Source: Cyprinodon diabolis
Lineage: Eukaryota > Chordata > Actinopteri > Cyprinodontiformes > Cyprinodontidae
Direction of reading: 5' to 3'
DNA: 64,000 nt
NCBI GenBank assembly: GCA_030533445.1
Contig: CM060065.1
Coordinates: 1,817,710 to 1,881,709, forward strand
A program made the position numbers and the translations under genes. This document shows, in pieces, positions 21,234 to 32,455 of the stretch (position 1 is the stretch's first letter; the number at the start of each line of letters is the position of its first letter). The notes below the pieces were generated by a model. That model made no database searches, had not been told where the DNA came from, and saw only the letters and a program-made list of their open reading frames with translations.

Positions 21234-22770
21234 AGTAAAAAATGTTGGGGTTTGTCTGTTCTTAGCCTCACAGGCTCCAAACGAAGGCCATGAGTGATAA
21301 GAATGAGTCACACAGCCTCCTCATGGCATGAAGGGGAGGACTGCTGTGGTGAGGAGATCCATCTAACCAGTGAAATATATATTAACATAACAGGGACTAA
21401 AGTAGTTTTGCTTCAATGTTCAAGTGAGAGAAAGTTCTTTATGCAGGGGGTGGGTTGGTTCCCCTGGGGGGGGTGTTGGGAAATTGTAAGGTATAAATGT
21501 ATGTGCTGAGGTTGCCTCAGTCAGAGCCTATCTCTCCATCTGAGGACATTAGATACATTTGAACCTTATTTCTTGCAAGAAATGCCTCAGCTTCCTAACC
21601 CCACAACCTCCTGGATTCAATAAAAAAGCAAAGCAGGCAACAGCCAATCTATATAAAAAGATTTCTTTTAAAAGGTGCTCAAAGGTTGAACATCAAATTA
21701 TCAATTTTATCTGCAGAAATAATTTTGAGCAGTTTCTCTACTTTTAGGATGATAGTTGCAAACACATTTCTGGGTATTTTACAAATTATTTTTCGCCTTT
21801 ATTAAAACTTAAAGCGAAAGAAAAAGATTGCACTCCTTCAGCTCTCCCTGCACATCGGTAAACCAGGACATGCAGCAGGATTTTCATCCTGGGGAAGTCT
21901 TCCTCAGTCAGATGGAGGAGACATCAACTGCTGAAGAAACAACAGGAAAGAAAGAAACTTGGGGAAAAACTAAAAGCACATGGAGCTTCGTTCCCCAAAG
22001 CAAACGCTAAGATTAATAGAGAACATCCCAACAATGAGGCCGAAGTTGACGGAAGAGGTGACCCTGTGTCCACCACCAGGCAGAATTTCCCAGGAAAATA
22101 ATCCATCTGCAACCCTAGAAGTCTGTCAGGCGGCGGATGACCTTGTTATTGGATGTTGTTATTAGGTTTAGCAATCAATAGCTTATATTAGCCTGATTCT
22201 GATTAGGAGAGTGCACCAGTGCATGTTTAAAGACATCAATAAGGACGATTTCTTTACCCAGGTCAGTCTGTTGCAAAGTCTGTGCAGAAATGAATAGAAG
22301 ATAACAGAGGTACACTTCAAACACATTTTATTTTACCTTTTTTTTAAAGTTTTAATACAAAGTACTGATCCTCTCCGACACAACGTTCAGCAGGTCCCTG
22401 CAAAAAGAGCCTCCAGTAGGGTAAGCACAGGTACAAGCAGCACACGGAGCAGCCATTCAGTGACATGTGGACAAAGATCAGGACCATCAGGTGCATCAGC
22501 ATCTCAGCCATGATCCAGCTCCACCTTCAACAGCTTCTTCACACACTGTGACTCTCAGAAGGACTAATCAGCTTCTCATCCTGCAGCTGCACCAAGTAAC
22601 CTCCACCATGAGGTAGATCATCACCAACAAGCTGAGGTCCAGAGATTCTGTCAGGTTGGACCCTAAAATCAGGGTTTTTCTGCAGCTCTCCGTGGTCCCT
22701 GTCTGAAGTCCTCCATCATTCAGCCATACAGCAGCCGTTTCTTGACCACCAGCAATACCAAGGATGTCCT
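21234..22770. other. No gene recognised
   Basis: About 1.5 kb without a coding match, RNA gene or clear repeat end. Open frames are under about 75 codons and show no family motifs. Confidence 0.45.
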
Positions 22771-22784
22771 TGTTGTCTACATCC

Positions 22785-23045
22785 ATCCATTTTGTTCATC
22801 TGCTGCCTCGGGGTCGCAGAGGCAGCAGTCTAAGCAGAGATGCCTAGACTTCCTGATCCACACACACCTCCTCCAGCTGCTCCCCGAGGCGACACCAGGC
22901 CAGCTCAGAGACATCGTCCCTCCAGCGTGTCCTGGGCCTTCCACGGGCCTCCTCCCAATGGGACACCTCCAGAGGGAGGCCACCAGAAGGCATCAGGAAC
23001 AGATGCCCGATCCACCTCAGCTGGCTCCTTTGGACGTGGAGTTTT
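22785..23045 (-). mobile_element. LINE C-terminal fragment
   Basis: On the minus strand it encodes VQRSQLRWIGHLFLMPSGG, then RGRPRTRWRDDVSELAW and RLGEQLEEV. The SQLRW-GH and RPRTRWRD-VS-LAW blocks belong to the extreme C-terminus of a common fish LINE. Downstream on that strand it ends in a CTCGGGG... / TGGATGGATG tail typical of the same family. It is truncated and inactive. Confidence 0.7.
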
Positions 23046-24006
23046 ACAGTTTTCACATTAAGGTTTTTATTGCTGCTAATAATGATCATGTTCTCTACGT
23101 TATTAATATCAATATCTATTGGGAGATCATGAGATTTTATAAACCTTTAAACAATAAGGTGAACGATAAGATTTTTATCCCTTTAAAAATAACTCAAACA
23201 ATGACATAGTCCTGAGTTTTTAAAAAAGCAGCTCAGCTTAGATCCATCAGGTTAGAGGGATTTTCCTTTGAGAAGAACTGCAGCAGGTGAATCAGTGAGA
23301 ATGTTGCCAAGAATAGATACTTAGGAAAAGTTTATGGAAATTTATGCAAATAAAGTGTGGAGCGGAACACCCCACACTTCCCCAGCTGAAGAGAGGCAGT
23401 AGTTCACAACATCGGGGGGAGGACTGACTGATAGCGCTATAGTTGGATTGAAATGAGAGTGTGAGTTTCAGGCCCTTTGCAGGACAGAAGCTGAGGTTGA
23501 ACCACTGCTCTCACACAGCAGAGCGCCAGAAAGAGCAGCCGCCAAACCCACCTGCAGGGAAACATCCCCTTAAAATCCACAGCGCCGATCATCAACACAA
23601 TTAAAGAGCATGAGTTAAAAACCCTCATCTTTCAGGTTATGGAGCTCCTCTAAGTAACATTTTGTATAAAATCTGTAAGTTGTGAGGCAGCTCTGGAGGA
23701 GCAGTGGCAAGCTGCTCACCAACCAGGCTCACATCTTGTTGGAGTGGCCCCGAATCACAGATAGGGAAGCATTTTATACAACTATGATCTGCCACATCAT
23801 CATTATATCATTACATAATTTTTACATTATTGTCACATCATCGTTACATCATTACATCATAGCAGATGAGGAGACATCCATGGCTTCAGCCTTGCATGGC
23901 TCCTCACCGCTTAGAAAGATCCACTCTGTCTGGGCCCCACTTCATTCCCACATCTGTTAGATAATAAGGATGATAACTGGATACGCAGACAGAGGAACTG
24001 AACTAA
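23046..24006. other. No gene recognised; short ATCATTACATCATT tandem
   Basis: Contains an imperfect AT-rich tandem of a TACATCAT-like unit at about 23788-23868. The remainder shows no coding match or transposon end. Confidence 0.5.
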
Positions 24007-24009
24007 TTA

Positions 24010-24641
24010 GGCCCCGCCCACACGAAGTCAAAACGAACACGAAACGCTAATATTTTCCAGAACGTTTGTCGTAAAGACGGAGACGTAAAATAAATGTGAT
24101 CGTCCACACAAATGCATGAAAACGCTGCAAAATGTATGCCAGGCCTATAAGTGGCGCTGTGGTGCCAAAGCAAAAATAGGCGACGAAATGTTGGGCATGC
24201 GCACTAATATTTATACATGGTTGCCCTGCGGGTCCATTTTCGTGGTTCAGTCAGATTCAGGTGCTGAACTATGTGGTCGATATTGCTCTGTTCTTCCTGG
24301 AGATATTCCAGAAGAAGAAGATTCTGTTGTAAGCCCGACAGCAGGGTGAGTAGCATGAGCAGCAACCATTCAACACAGTACGGCGCCATTGTTGTTGTGA
24401 TACTGTGACGCGCATGCGTGTTTAGAGGCGACGCTATGACGCATGCGTGTAAAAAAAAAAATGCGGTTAGAGCTTAAAGATGGAAACGCGAAAACGGCGT
24501 TTCAAAATCTTCCCACTCTGAAGGCTGAATAAAAAAAGATCGTTTACAGACCCCGAAACGCCGGCTTCGTATGGATGAGAGGCTGGTATGGTGAAAAATG
24601 TGTGCGTTTAGGCCAGGGTTTGGCTTCGTGTGGACGGGGCC
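24010..24641. mobile_element. PIF/Harbinger-type MITE with TTA duplication
   Basis: A 632-bp element with inverted ends: left GGCCCCGCCCACACGAAGTC, right reversed GGCCCCGTCCACACGAAGCC (18 of 20 identical). It is flanked by TTA at 24007-24009 and 24642-24644. A 3-bp TWA duplication with such ends fits PIF/Harbinger. The interior has CGAAACG motifs in both orientations and no transposase. Confidence 0.8.
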
Positions 24642-24644
24642 TTA

Positions 24645-25284
24645 GATAAACTACTGGGGAAAACATGAGTTCTGACACCCAACAGGCAGGGACTATTAGG
24701 GTTTAACACATTCGCACATCATCAATAAGGATAAAAACTTTTATTAGCATGCTGTTGATTAAATTAATTGTTTACTGAACTTCATATCATTTTCTTTGAA
24801 AAACAGTGAAATGTTTTTTTATCTTATTATTTCATCTTTAGGAAGTGATTTCGAGTTGAAAGGCCCCTTTCCCTCACCTGCATGCTAGCTAGTTAGAGGC
24901 TCATTGATGCCGAGAGCCTCATTCACACATACTTATCAACCTAGAGTCCTGCAGACTGAAGTTGTACTGAATTTGAATATGCGATGGAGACCCTACCCCC
25001 ATCTCAAACTCCTGCTGACCCATTGTGTTGTGAGTGTTTTCTTTTTCTTCTTGCCCTTGGCCCTACATGGCCCCTAACGACCCACCCATGGAGCTGGGAT
25101 GGAGGTGTTGTTGGGTCAGTCGGGGTGCAGGCATGGGGAGCCACACACAGATCCGTGTTCGCGGATCACTTCACAGGACAATCTCCCTATCCATCTTTTA
25201 GGGGTCATTGTAAACCTGCCCTCAGCTGATGAAGGAGTTTCATTCACCAGGAAAAAAAACTTTTTTCTCTTTTTTGCTGTGTGG
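24645..25284. other. No gene recognised
   Basis: AT-rich then mixed DNA without recognisable coding or repeat structure. Confidence 0.45.
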
Positions 25285-25555
25285 GGAAAGCCCTAACACA
25301 GTGTGTATGGGGGATATGTTTTCCTTACCCCGTGGGGACAATTTCCAATGAAATATGCTACATTTTGGGGACTTCTAGGACCAACGAGGAGAGGCTCTCT
25401 TCTCGGGGTCTAGGTCTAAGGTGTGAATTGAGTCTAGGTTTACGGTTAGCATGTGTTGCTAATGGTTGGGCCATAGAAATGAATGCAATATGAATGGAAG
25501 TCAATGGAAAGCCCCCAGAAGGATAGTGTAACACAACCTGCGTGTGTGTTTGTAG
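25285..25555. repeat. Interspersed repeat with GTGGGGAC and AAGTCAATGGAAAG blocks
   Basis: Contains CCCTAACACAGTGTG, CCCGTGGGGACAATTTCC, TTTTGGGGACTTCTAGGACC, ATGAATGGAAGTCAATGG and GAAGGATAGTGTAACA. I recognise this block order as a common dispersed fish repeat but cannot name its class. Only this copy occurs in the window. Confidence 0.45.
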
Positions 25556-25650
25556 CTGAAGAGGCTTTAGTACTTTAAAGGTGGTGAAGACAGATGCTTT
25601 GACAGCCTGAAAAACACAGTCTTTTCCTGTTTTAATGGATGGACATCAAT

Positions 25651-26557
25651 ATTCTATTCAGTTTATTTCTATAGCTCCAATTCACATCATGTCATCTCAG
25701 GTCACTTTCCAGTTCACCAGATCATCCAGTCAGATTGATTCAAAGTTTTCTATCTAAGGAAAACCAGCTGATTGCATCGACTCATTGACTCTTCAGCAAT
25801 CCCTCACACTAAGCATGCTTGTAGCGACAGTGGAGAGGAAAAACTCCCTTTGAACAGGAAGAAACCTCCAGCAGAACCAGGCTCAGTGTGAGCGGCCATC
25901 TGCTGAGGCCCACTGGGGTTCAAGGAGACAGAAGCAGACATAGAAAAAGAAGCATAGATACAAAAGGCAACCAGCTCCACAGGCGGCCCCGTCCAGGAAA
26001 CACACAGCCAGGCAGACGAGCTCCGAGCAAGCTCCCATGTCAGAGGATGAAGAGAGCACATCCAGTTAGTCACAGTCAGAGAAACAGGACTACACTGGAA
26101 AACAGGCCAAGCTCCAACATCTAGAAACAAAGATGTTGATGGCAGCAGCACAGCTGATATTTCTCTCCAGGATGGAGTCACAGCCAAACAGGAACAGACC
26201 AGATGAAGCTACTATGAGAAAAAGCAGAGAGAGCAGAACGTTAGAGATTGAACTAACAGATTCTGCAGAGTGGGAGAATAGAGATAGAATGAAGCAGAAT
26301 GATGAAAAAGGGGTCCCTATGTCCTCCAGCAGTCTAAGCCTATAGCAGCAGAACTATAGAGATAGATCAGGATAACCTGAGCCACTCTAACTATAAGCTT
26401 TATCAAAAAGGAAAGTTTTAAGCCTAGCCTTAAAAGTAGACAGGGTGTCTGCCTCACGGACTAAAACTGGTAGTTGGTTCCACAGGAGAGGAGCCTGATA
26501 ACTAAAAGATCTGCCTCCCATTCTACTTTTAGAAATTCTAGGAACCACTAGTAAACC
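25651..26557 (-). mobile_element. L2 LINE 3' end (RT C-terminus plus 3' UTR)
   Basis: Near-colinear with 6105-7109. The minus strand encodes the terminal segment SKSRMGGRSFSYQAPLLWNQ through LKTFLFDKAYS and a stop near 26387, followed by the family 3' UTR to 25651. It is 5'-truncated. 26560-27420 beyond it contains nothing I recognise. Confidence 0.9.
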
Positions 26558-27561
26558 ACTACTTAGTTCCACAGGTGAGTAACATAAAAAATTGGTTTTA
26601 ACTTGGAAAACACATTTATAACATTATAAGAAATCTTTCCTCCACTGGCACGACAAGTTCTATGTGAAAACTAAAGGTGCTAAGACTCTGAATAAACTGC
26701 AAATATAGGTAATAAATGTATAAAAAGAAGAGTTGAGGAGAACCAACTGTTTTAGCTCACCTACAGATAGAGAACAGGGATTAAACTACAACTGGGGGAG
26801 AAATTACACTTTTAAATAAAAAAAAACCATCAGATTTCCTAAATGGATCCAGCATGAACCCATTTGGATGTTTCCCATCCAGGATGGTTCACTTTTTCTT
26901 TTACTGGTCACACACCGTATGGTATGTACCAGTGAATGAGATAGCTGCAAAATAAAAAAAAGAATGCAAGCAACCGTGCACTGCCTCTACATGCTGATCC
27001 AGGAGTGAATCTTGCAGAGTCAACGACTGGCTGCAGTCAATCTGCCTGTCATCTCCGTCTGATAAATATCATTATAAGAATAATCTCAGTTAAATTGAAT
27101 TTATTTTTTGGTGTGCACTTCTGTAGGAAAGAATCTGAGCCCAAGAACCCCCAAAAACAGACGGCTGTCTGAGTTTCGTAGATGAAGAGGTTTCTCCCTC
27201 CATGCCTGAAGAAGACAGAAGACGTCTACCTGTTGTGTCTTAGCATGTTGAATATTATTCATTGTAATGTGTTTACTATGTTGTGGTGCCTACATGTCTG
27301 CAAGCTAGAAGGCCACAAAGCTAACGCTGCATCTATGTTACCATGAGTTAATAACAGGGAAAGGTTCTTGTTTTATTTATCTTTAGTAGAACTGATGCCT
27401 GCAGCCGTCGCTTCACAGGTCTGTGACAGTGTACGTCACTTCCGCAAAAGCGCAATGCATTTAGGGTAGTTAGCGCCATTTCTGTGGTGAAGAGACCGCA
27501 GCAACAAACCAAAGAAAACTAACAGAGAGTAGAAGTGTTCTAGTTGCTTCCTTTGGAAATA

Positions 27562-28923
27562 ATGGGACACTGGTGCCGCGTCAAAGGATGCAATAGTAAT
27601 TCTAAACAGAAAACAGCAGATGGTGCCTTACGGTTTTTCGTATTCCCCACTTGGAAAAAAAAATACGGACCGCAGACAGAGGACTTAACAAAGAGGCGTC
27701 GGGCTGCATGAGTCGCTGCTGTAAGAAGGAAAGACATCACGTTTCATAAAATATCTCCTCATGCTCGTGTTTGCTCTCGGCATTTTCACAAAGGTAAGTC
27801 CTTATAAATATAACTAATAGAAATCAACACGCTGAAATGGTTTGCTTATAAAGTTGCAGGAGTTCATGTAAACCTACTGAAACATGCTGTGGAAGAGAAG
27901 CGGAAAGTGATGTTTGTTTTGTTTATTTCTTTAATAAATAATGCTTTCTCTGTATATAATCATTTACACAATCTGCAATACAAATATTTTTTTTAAATGA
28001 ATAAATATATATAAATACACTGCACATATAAAAACACTGTACATACCCACTCGTCAGCCAACTCACTGTATTTATTCATCCTGTGCAATCTACTTAAGTT
28101 TATTTATTATAATCCTTTGTTCGTCTGTAAGCTTTTCAGTTTATTTATTTACCTCTGGCCTTACTAGTCCGATGTACTTGTGATGTTTCGGTATAGCAAA
28201 TTTCCCCACTGTGGGAAACATAAGCTTATCTTATTTTATTACACATCTAATCTAATGGGCTCTGTTATTAAGGTGCTTTATATAGTGTTTTGAATAGATG
28301 TGTAAAACACTCAACCTTTCATCTGCTTTGCAGGTCGACCCGCACATGAGATGATGGAGACTTACCCAGACTGGGCTCCATCCCTGCATCTGGGCCACAC
28401 TGGCATCAAACCAACAGACAGGGCGCTCTTTAAGACGTGGTTATCGGGAACAGAGATGAACCGTCTTTTGGAAGAAAACAGAGAGCTGCGGCGTGAACTT
28501 GATGAGCTGCGGATCTCTGATGGCTTCTTTGGAGACAGTAATGAAAAAGTCAAGTACTACACGGGTCTACCAAACTTGGCAACCTTTATGGCTTTGTTTA
28601 ATTTTCTGCTGCCTCTCATGTGTGCTCAAAATAAAATTCTCAGTCCATTTCAAATGCTTCTGTCAACCTTCATGCGTCTGAGATTGGATCTGCCCTCACA
28701 ACACCTTGCTTATCTCTTCCGTGTTTCACCAAAGACTGTGTACAGAACATTCAATGAAATGGTGTCATTTTTATATGCAAATCTAAAGCGTGCAATTGTG
28801 TGGCCAGATAGAGACACCTTGCACAAAATGATGCCTCATCCGTTTGTGGAGGCCTTTGGACATAGAGTCACAGTGATTAGTGACTGTTTTGAAATTTTCA
28901 CAGAGAAAGCAGCTAATAAATGA
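27562..28923 (+). pseudogene. THAP-domain DDE transposase, nonsense-mutated and truncated
   Basis: Two exons join in frame: 27562-27793 (donor AAG|GTAAGT) and 28334-28923 (acceptor TTTGCAG). Exon 1 encodes a C2CH THAP zinc finger: MGHWCRVKGC at the N-terminus and VCSRH near the end supply the C-x4-C and C-x2-H ligands. Codon 50 is TGA, probably a changed tryptophan codon, so the finger is broken. Exon 2 has a coiled-coil-like stretch (RLLEENRELRRELDELR), a helical region with a helix-turn-helix-like part (LAYLFRVSPKTVYRTFNEMV) and the first catalytic Asp in VISDCFEIF. The protein then stops where the family continues with the remaining DDE residues. It cannot encode an active transposase. Confidence 0.75.
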
Positions 28924-29261
28924 ATGCCAGATCAAGTACTGTTTCAACTTTATTCTTCTTTTTTTATTTTTTTCACACAAATAGAATTTTGCTTTTTTTA
29001 AAGTTACTTTTGAAAAATAACAGCAAAACAAATATAAGTTTCACCATCACTTCAAATATTAACAATGTTTCTGAAGTTGTAAAAATGTGTGGAGTTTGAA
29101 ATTTGAAACAAGCGTTGTTATTATCTTCTCAATCGAGCAGAGAATTTATGAAAATGCAATACAAAATCTCAAATACATAAATAATGCAGAACAGTGCAAA
29201 GCTTCAAATGTTTTACTTTGTCTTCCTCCCTCGTATATAGCAGATTGCTCTTTAGATTAAA

Positions 29262-29510
29262 TTAAAGACTTTCATTTTCCCTGGACTTGTTTTCTCTGTG
29301 GTCTTCCATAGAGATATGACCTAACAGGTGATATCTGTGAAGAAGACTGCAGATCCCAGTGAAAACAGGCCTGGGTAAAGTGAACAGCAAATACAGTGTG
29401 CAACTGCCCACAACATCTGCCTTGTCACAGTAATAATAATATCGTTCCCTAGCAGCTTTAGAAAGTTTGTCTGGGTAGGGTATCCGTTCAGTTTTCTTGT
29501 TCTTTTCCAT
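29262..29510 (-). pseudogene. Remnant of a second transposon protein (N-terminus)
   Basis: An 82-codon frame starts MEKNKKTERIPYPDKLSKAA and continues RERYYYYCDKADVV. The PYP-KLS-AARERY pattern resembles the N-terminus of the accessory protein (often with a YqaJ-type nuclease) of ISL2EU-like elements. That assignment is from memory and tentative. It converges on the THAP-DDE gene, and both are truncated. Confidence 0.4.
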
Positions 29511-29636
29511 TTAATTGATAATCCTCGCTGCTGGCTTGCAGCGCTCTCCTTGTTTTCTGCTGTTTTGCTTTTCTTCCGCTCACCTCAAAAACGGCGCTAG
29601 GGGGCGTGTCAGTCACGTGACTGACCGAGACCGATA

Positions 29637-29725
29637 CCGCAGCAGCTGATCCAGAATGCCTGCATCCTCACTAGAAATAAGAAAGTGGAGAACATCAGCC
29701 CAGTTCTAAAGCCCTTCCATCGCCT
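29637..29725 (+). mobile_element. Fragment of a second L2-like LINE
   Basis: The plus strand reads QQLIQNA, ILTRNKKVENISPVLKPFH and RLAV with one frame disturbance. This is the L2 motif LQLIQNAAARIL...ISP-L-SLHWLPV in a version distinct from the main family here. Confidence 0.55.
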
Positions 29726-29819
29726 CGCTGTTAAATATGCCTCTGCTAAACCTCTTTCCCACCCGCTAATCGGCATCAGGCTCCCTTCCCACTGGCAATA
29801 AAAGCTGGTAGAACCTTAA

Positions 29820-31950
29820 AGGAATAGTGCACCCAAAACATGATTAGCCTTCATTTTCTACTCACCCCCATGCTGAACAACACTCTGGAGTACTTTTTTG
29901 ATATCTCAAATGCATCTGGAGATCTGGGAGGCTTCTTGCTGTCTGCTGACATTCAAATAATGGAGGTCTATGGCGCCCGAGGCAGAAAGGTCCATAAAAG
30001 TCCACAAAAAACGTGTCAATATTCCTCCATACTGCTCGTCCAATGTATTCCAAGTGTCCTGAGTGGGTAGCGTCCATAATTTACTCGAAACAAAGTCATT
30101 TAGAATGTTTTTAGAGCATAAACAGTAGTGTATAGGATTTCCTAAAAGCGCGTTCACGAGTCTACGGAAACCGCGGCAGACCAAACCAGATGAAAGTGCG
30201 CATTCAGCGTCTGCTCTTGATAATGCAAGCGTAGAAGAAGAAATGTGCTGTTTACCTGTGCAAAGAAAGAAACAACGAAAGAAAAATGTCTGAGGACCAG
30301 TGATGGGACTAACGGCGTTGAAAGTAACGGCGTTACTAACGCCGTTACCTTGTTTTAGTAACGAGTAATCTAACTAATTACTTTGACTGTAACTATAACG
30401 CAGTTACCATTGCAGACACCCCGTTACTGCGCGTTACTCTACTGCGTGAAGCTGACACCCCACCCACGTCAAAAAACTCTGCAAATAGACTGAATGGTTA
30501 GTGCAACGTTAGTGCAGATTTGTGCAGAAAAAATATAGTTTGTGCTACTTTTGTTTAAGAGATACTAAAGATAATTTTTTTAGGTCATCCATAGGTGCGC
30601 GCCTTGTCATGGGAGAGGGGAGGATGAGAATGGCTGATGTATAGTGAGATTCCGTCTGTCAGTTGGGTAGGTGGGTGTTTCCGCTGGCGGGTGTTAACGT
30701 ACAGCACACAGAGAGATGGAGAGTGAGGAGGATCCAGCAGCAAACAGCGTTTTCCTGATGGAAATACCGGTGTTACGTCGAGCTGCGTTTCCCCATCACA
30801 TACGGTTTCCTCTGCATCTCCGCACAGCGCAGGCGGCAAGAGTCACCGCGCAAACGACAGGAAGCGCGCATGCTCGCTAAAGGCGCGCACCAGTCGCCCT
30901 GTGCTCGCGCCACAGGAGAACTATGGAGAGATTGAACGATCAAATGAAAGGGAGAAATCTGGATGGATGGATGGATGGATGGATGGATGGATACTCTGCC
31001 TTTTCAACCTACTGTATTTTTTATTTTAAACATTATTTGATGGCCTTTGTGGCAGGGATGGAGATCCATATTTTATGTCACACACAGAGTATAGATCTAG
31101 ATAGATAGATGGATAGATAGATGTTACAGTATCTATAACAACCCAAACACACAGGACTTCAGAATGAGACATCCCCAGTTATTAATTTCACCAGATCTGA
31201 ATGCCCTGTTAAAAACTTCACATGGCGTTCCCCCCTGATGTCATTTACGTTGAGTTGCAATAAATGCTAAACTCTCTGCAGGTTCTTGTCTTTGTCGTCC
31301 GCACTATTCAGCTGGCTTTGAAACACACGGCGAGAAGGTGGGGGCTGGGTGGGGAGGGTTACGGGGGCGAGAAACACAAAAGTAACGCAATAGTTACTTT
31401 TACTAGTAACTAGTTACTTTTATTGTGGAGTAACTGAGTTAGTAACTCAGTTACTTTTTGGGAGAAGTAACTAGTAACTATAACTAATTACTTTTTCAAA
31501 GTAACGTGCCCAACACTGCTGAGGACTTCAGTGTTGAGGAAGAGCATGAGTTCTTTACCGAGCTGAATGTGCACTTTCATCTGGTTTGGTCTGCCGCGGT
31601 TTCCGTAGACTCGTGAACTCGCTTTTAGGAAATCCTATACACTACTGTTTATGCTCTAAAAACATTCTAAATGACTTCGTTTCGAGTAAATTATGGACGC
31701 TACCCACTCAGGACACTTGGAATACATTGGACGAGCAGTATGGAGGAATATTGACACGTTTTTTGTGGACTTTTATGGACCTTTCTGCCTCGGGCGCCAT
31801 AGACCTCCATTATTTGAATGTCAGCAGACAGCAAGAAGCCTCCCAGATCTCCAGATGCATTTGAGATGTCAAAAAAGTACTCCAGAGTGTTGTTCAGCAT
31901 GGGGGTGAGTAGAAAATGAAGGCTAATCATGTTTTGGGTGTACTATTCCT
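29820..31950. mobile_element. Long-inverted-repeat DNA element with TTAA ends
   Basis: Two 389-bp arms, 29820-30208 and 31562-31950, are near-identical reverse complements; I count only a handful of mismatches. The ends read AGGAATAGTGCACCC and, reversed, AGGAATAGTACACCC, and are flanked by TTAA at 29816-29819 and 31951-31954. A TTAA target is typical of piggyBac and Kolobok elements. Open frames in the arms occur as mirror pairs, so they are not evidence of genes. Without the nested hAT element the interior is only about 125 bp, so this is a non-autonomous foldback element. Confidence 0.85.
30298..31518. mobile_element. Non-autonomous hAT element nested in the TTAA element
   Basis: A 1,221-bp element flanked by a perfect octamer CTGAGGAC (30290-30297 and 31519-31526). 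It starts CAGTGATGGGACTAACG and its right end, reversed, starts CAGTGTTGGGCACGTTACTT. Subterminal DNA is full of GTAACT/AGTTAC motifs, probable transposase-binding repeats. It carries (GGAT)n at about 30961-30991 and (GATA)n at about 31092-31122. No transposase is encoded. Confidence 0.92.
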
Positions 31951-31996
31951 TTAAGGGGTTAAGGGGAGGGAGATACCCAGAGATTTACAGGAACAT

Positions 31997-32455
31997 CGCT
32001 CTCAATCTGCAGGTTTACTAGTGGTTCCTAGAATTTCTAAAAGTAGAATGGGAGGCAGATCTTTTAGTTATCAGGCTCCTCTCCTGTGGAACCAACTACC
32101 AGTTTTAGTCCGTGAGGCAGACACTCTGTCTACTTTTAAGGCTAGGCTTAAAACTTTCCTTTTTGATAAAGCTTCTAGTTAGAGTGGCTCAGGTTATCCT
32201 GATCTATCTCTATAGTTCTGCTGCTATAGGCTTAGACTGCTGGAGGACATAGGGACCCCTTTTTCATCATTCTGCTTCATTCTATCTCTATAGTTAGTGT
32301 GAGGGATTGCTGAAGAGTCAATGAGTCGATGCAATCAGCTGGTTTTCCTTAGATAGAAAACTTTGAATCAATCTGACTGGATGATCTGGTGAACTGGAAA
32401 GTGACCTGAGATGACATGATGTCAACTGGAGCTATAGAAATAAACTGAATAGAAT
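31997..32455 (+). mobile_element. L2 LINE 3' end with internal deletion
   Basis: Encodes the RT C-terminal end (SKSRMGGRSFSYQAPLLWNQ through LKTFLFDKASS), a stop at about 32180, and then 3' UTR. At about 32292 it jumps from TTCTATCTCTAT to TAGTGTGAGGGATTGC, losing about 470 bp present in the 56.6-57.1 kb copy. It ends AATAAACTGAATAGAATT. Confidence 0.85.

Larger units (their letters stand above)
27424..29625. mobile_element. Decayed THAP-DDE (ISL2EU-like) DNA transposon
   Basis: A THAP-domain transposase gene starts at the left end and reads right. A second frame starts near the right end and reads left (29510 to 29262). Both genes keep their 5' parts and lose the rest, as expected for a large internal deletion. 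The two ends look inverted: TTAGCGCCATTTCTGTGGTG near 27470 against CTAGCGCCGTTTTTGAGGTG (minus strand) near 29600. Exact termini and duplication are not established. Confidence 0.55.

Noticed and set aside
22742..23209. 155-codon plus-strand frame as a gene
   Set aside because: It overlaps the antisense of a recognisable LINE C-terminus (RPRTRWRD block) and has no match itself.
29840..30184. Mirror-image open frames as genes
   Set aside because: The same frames recur inverted at 31586-31930 because they lie in transposon arms; no family match.
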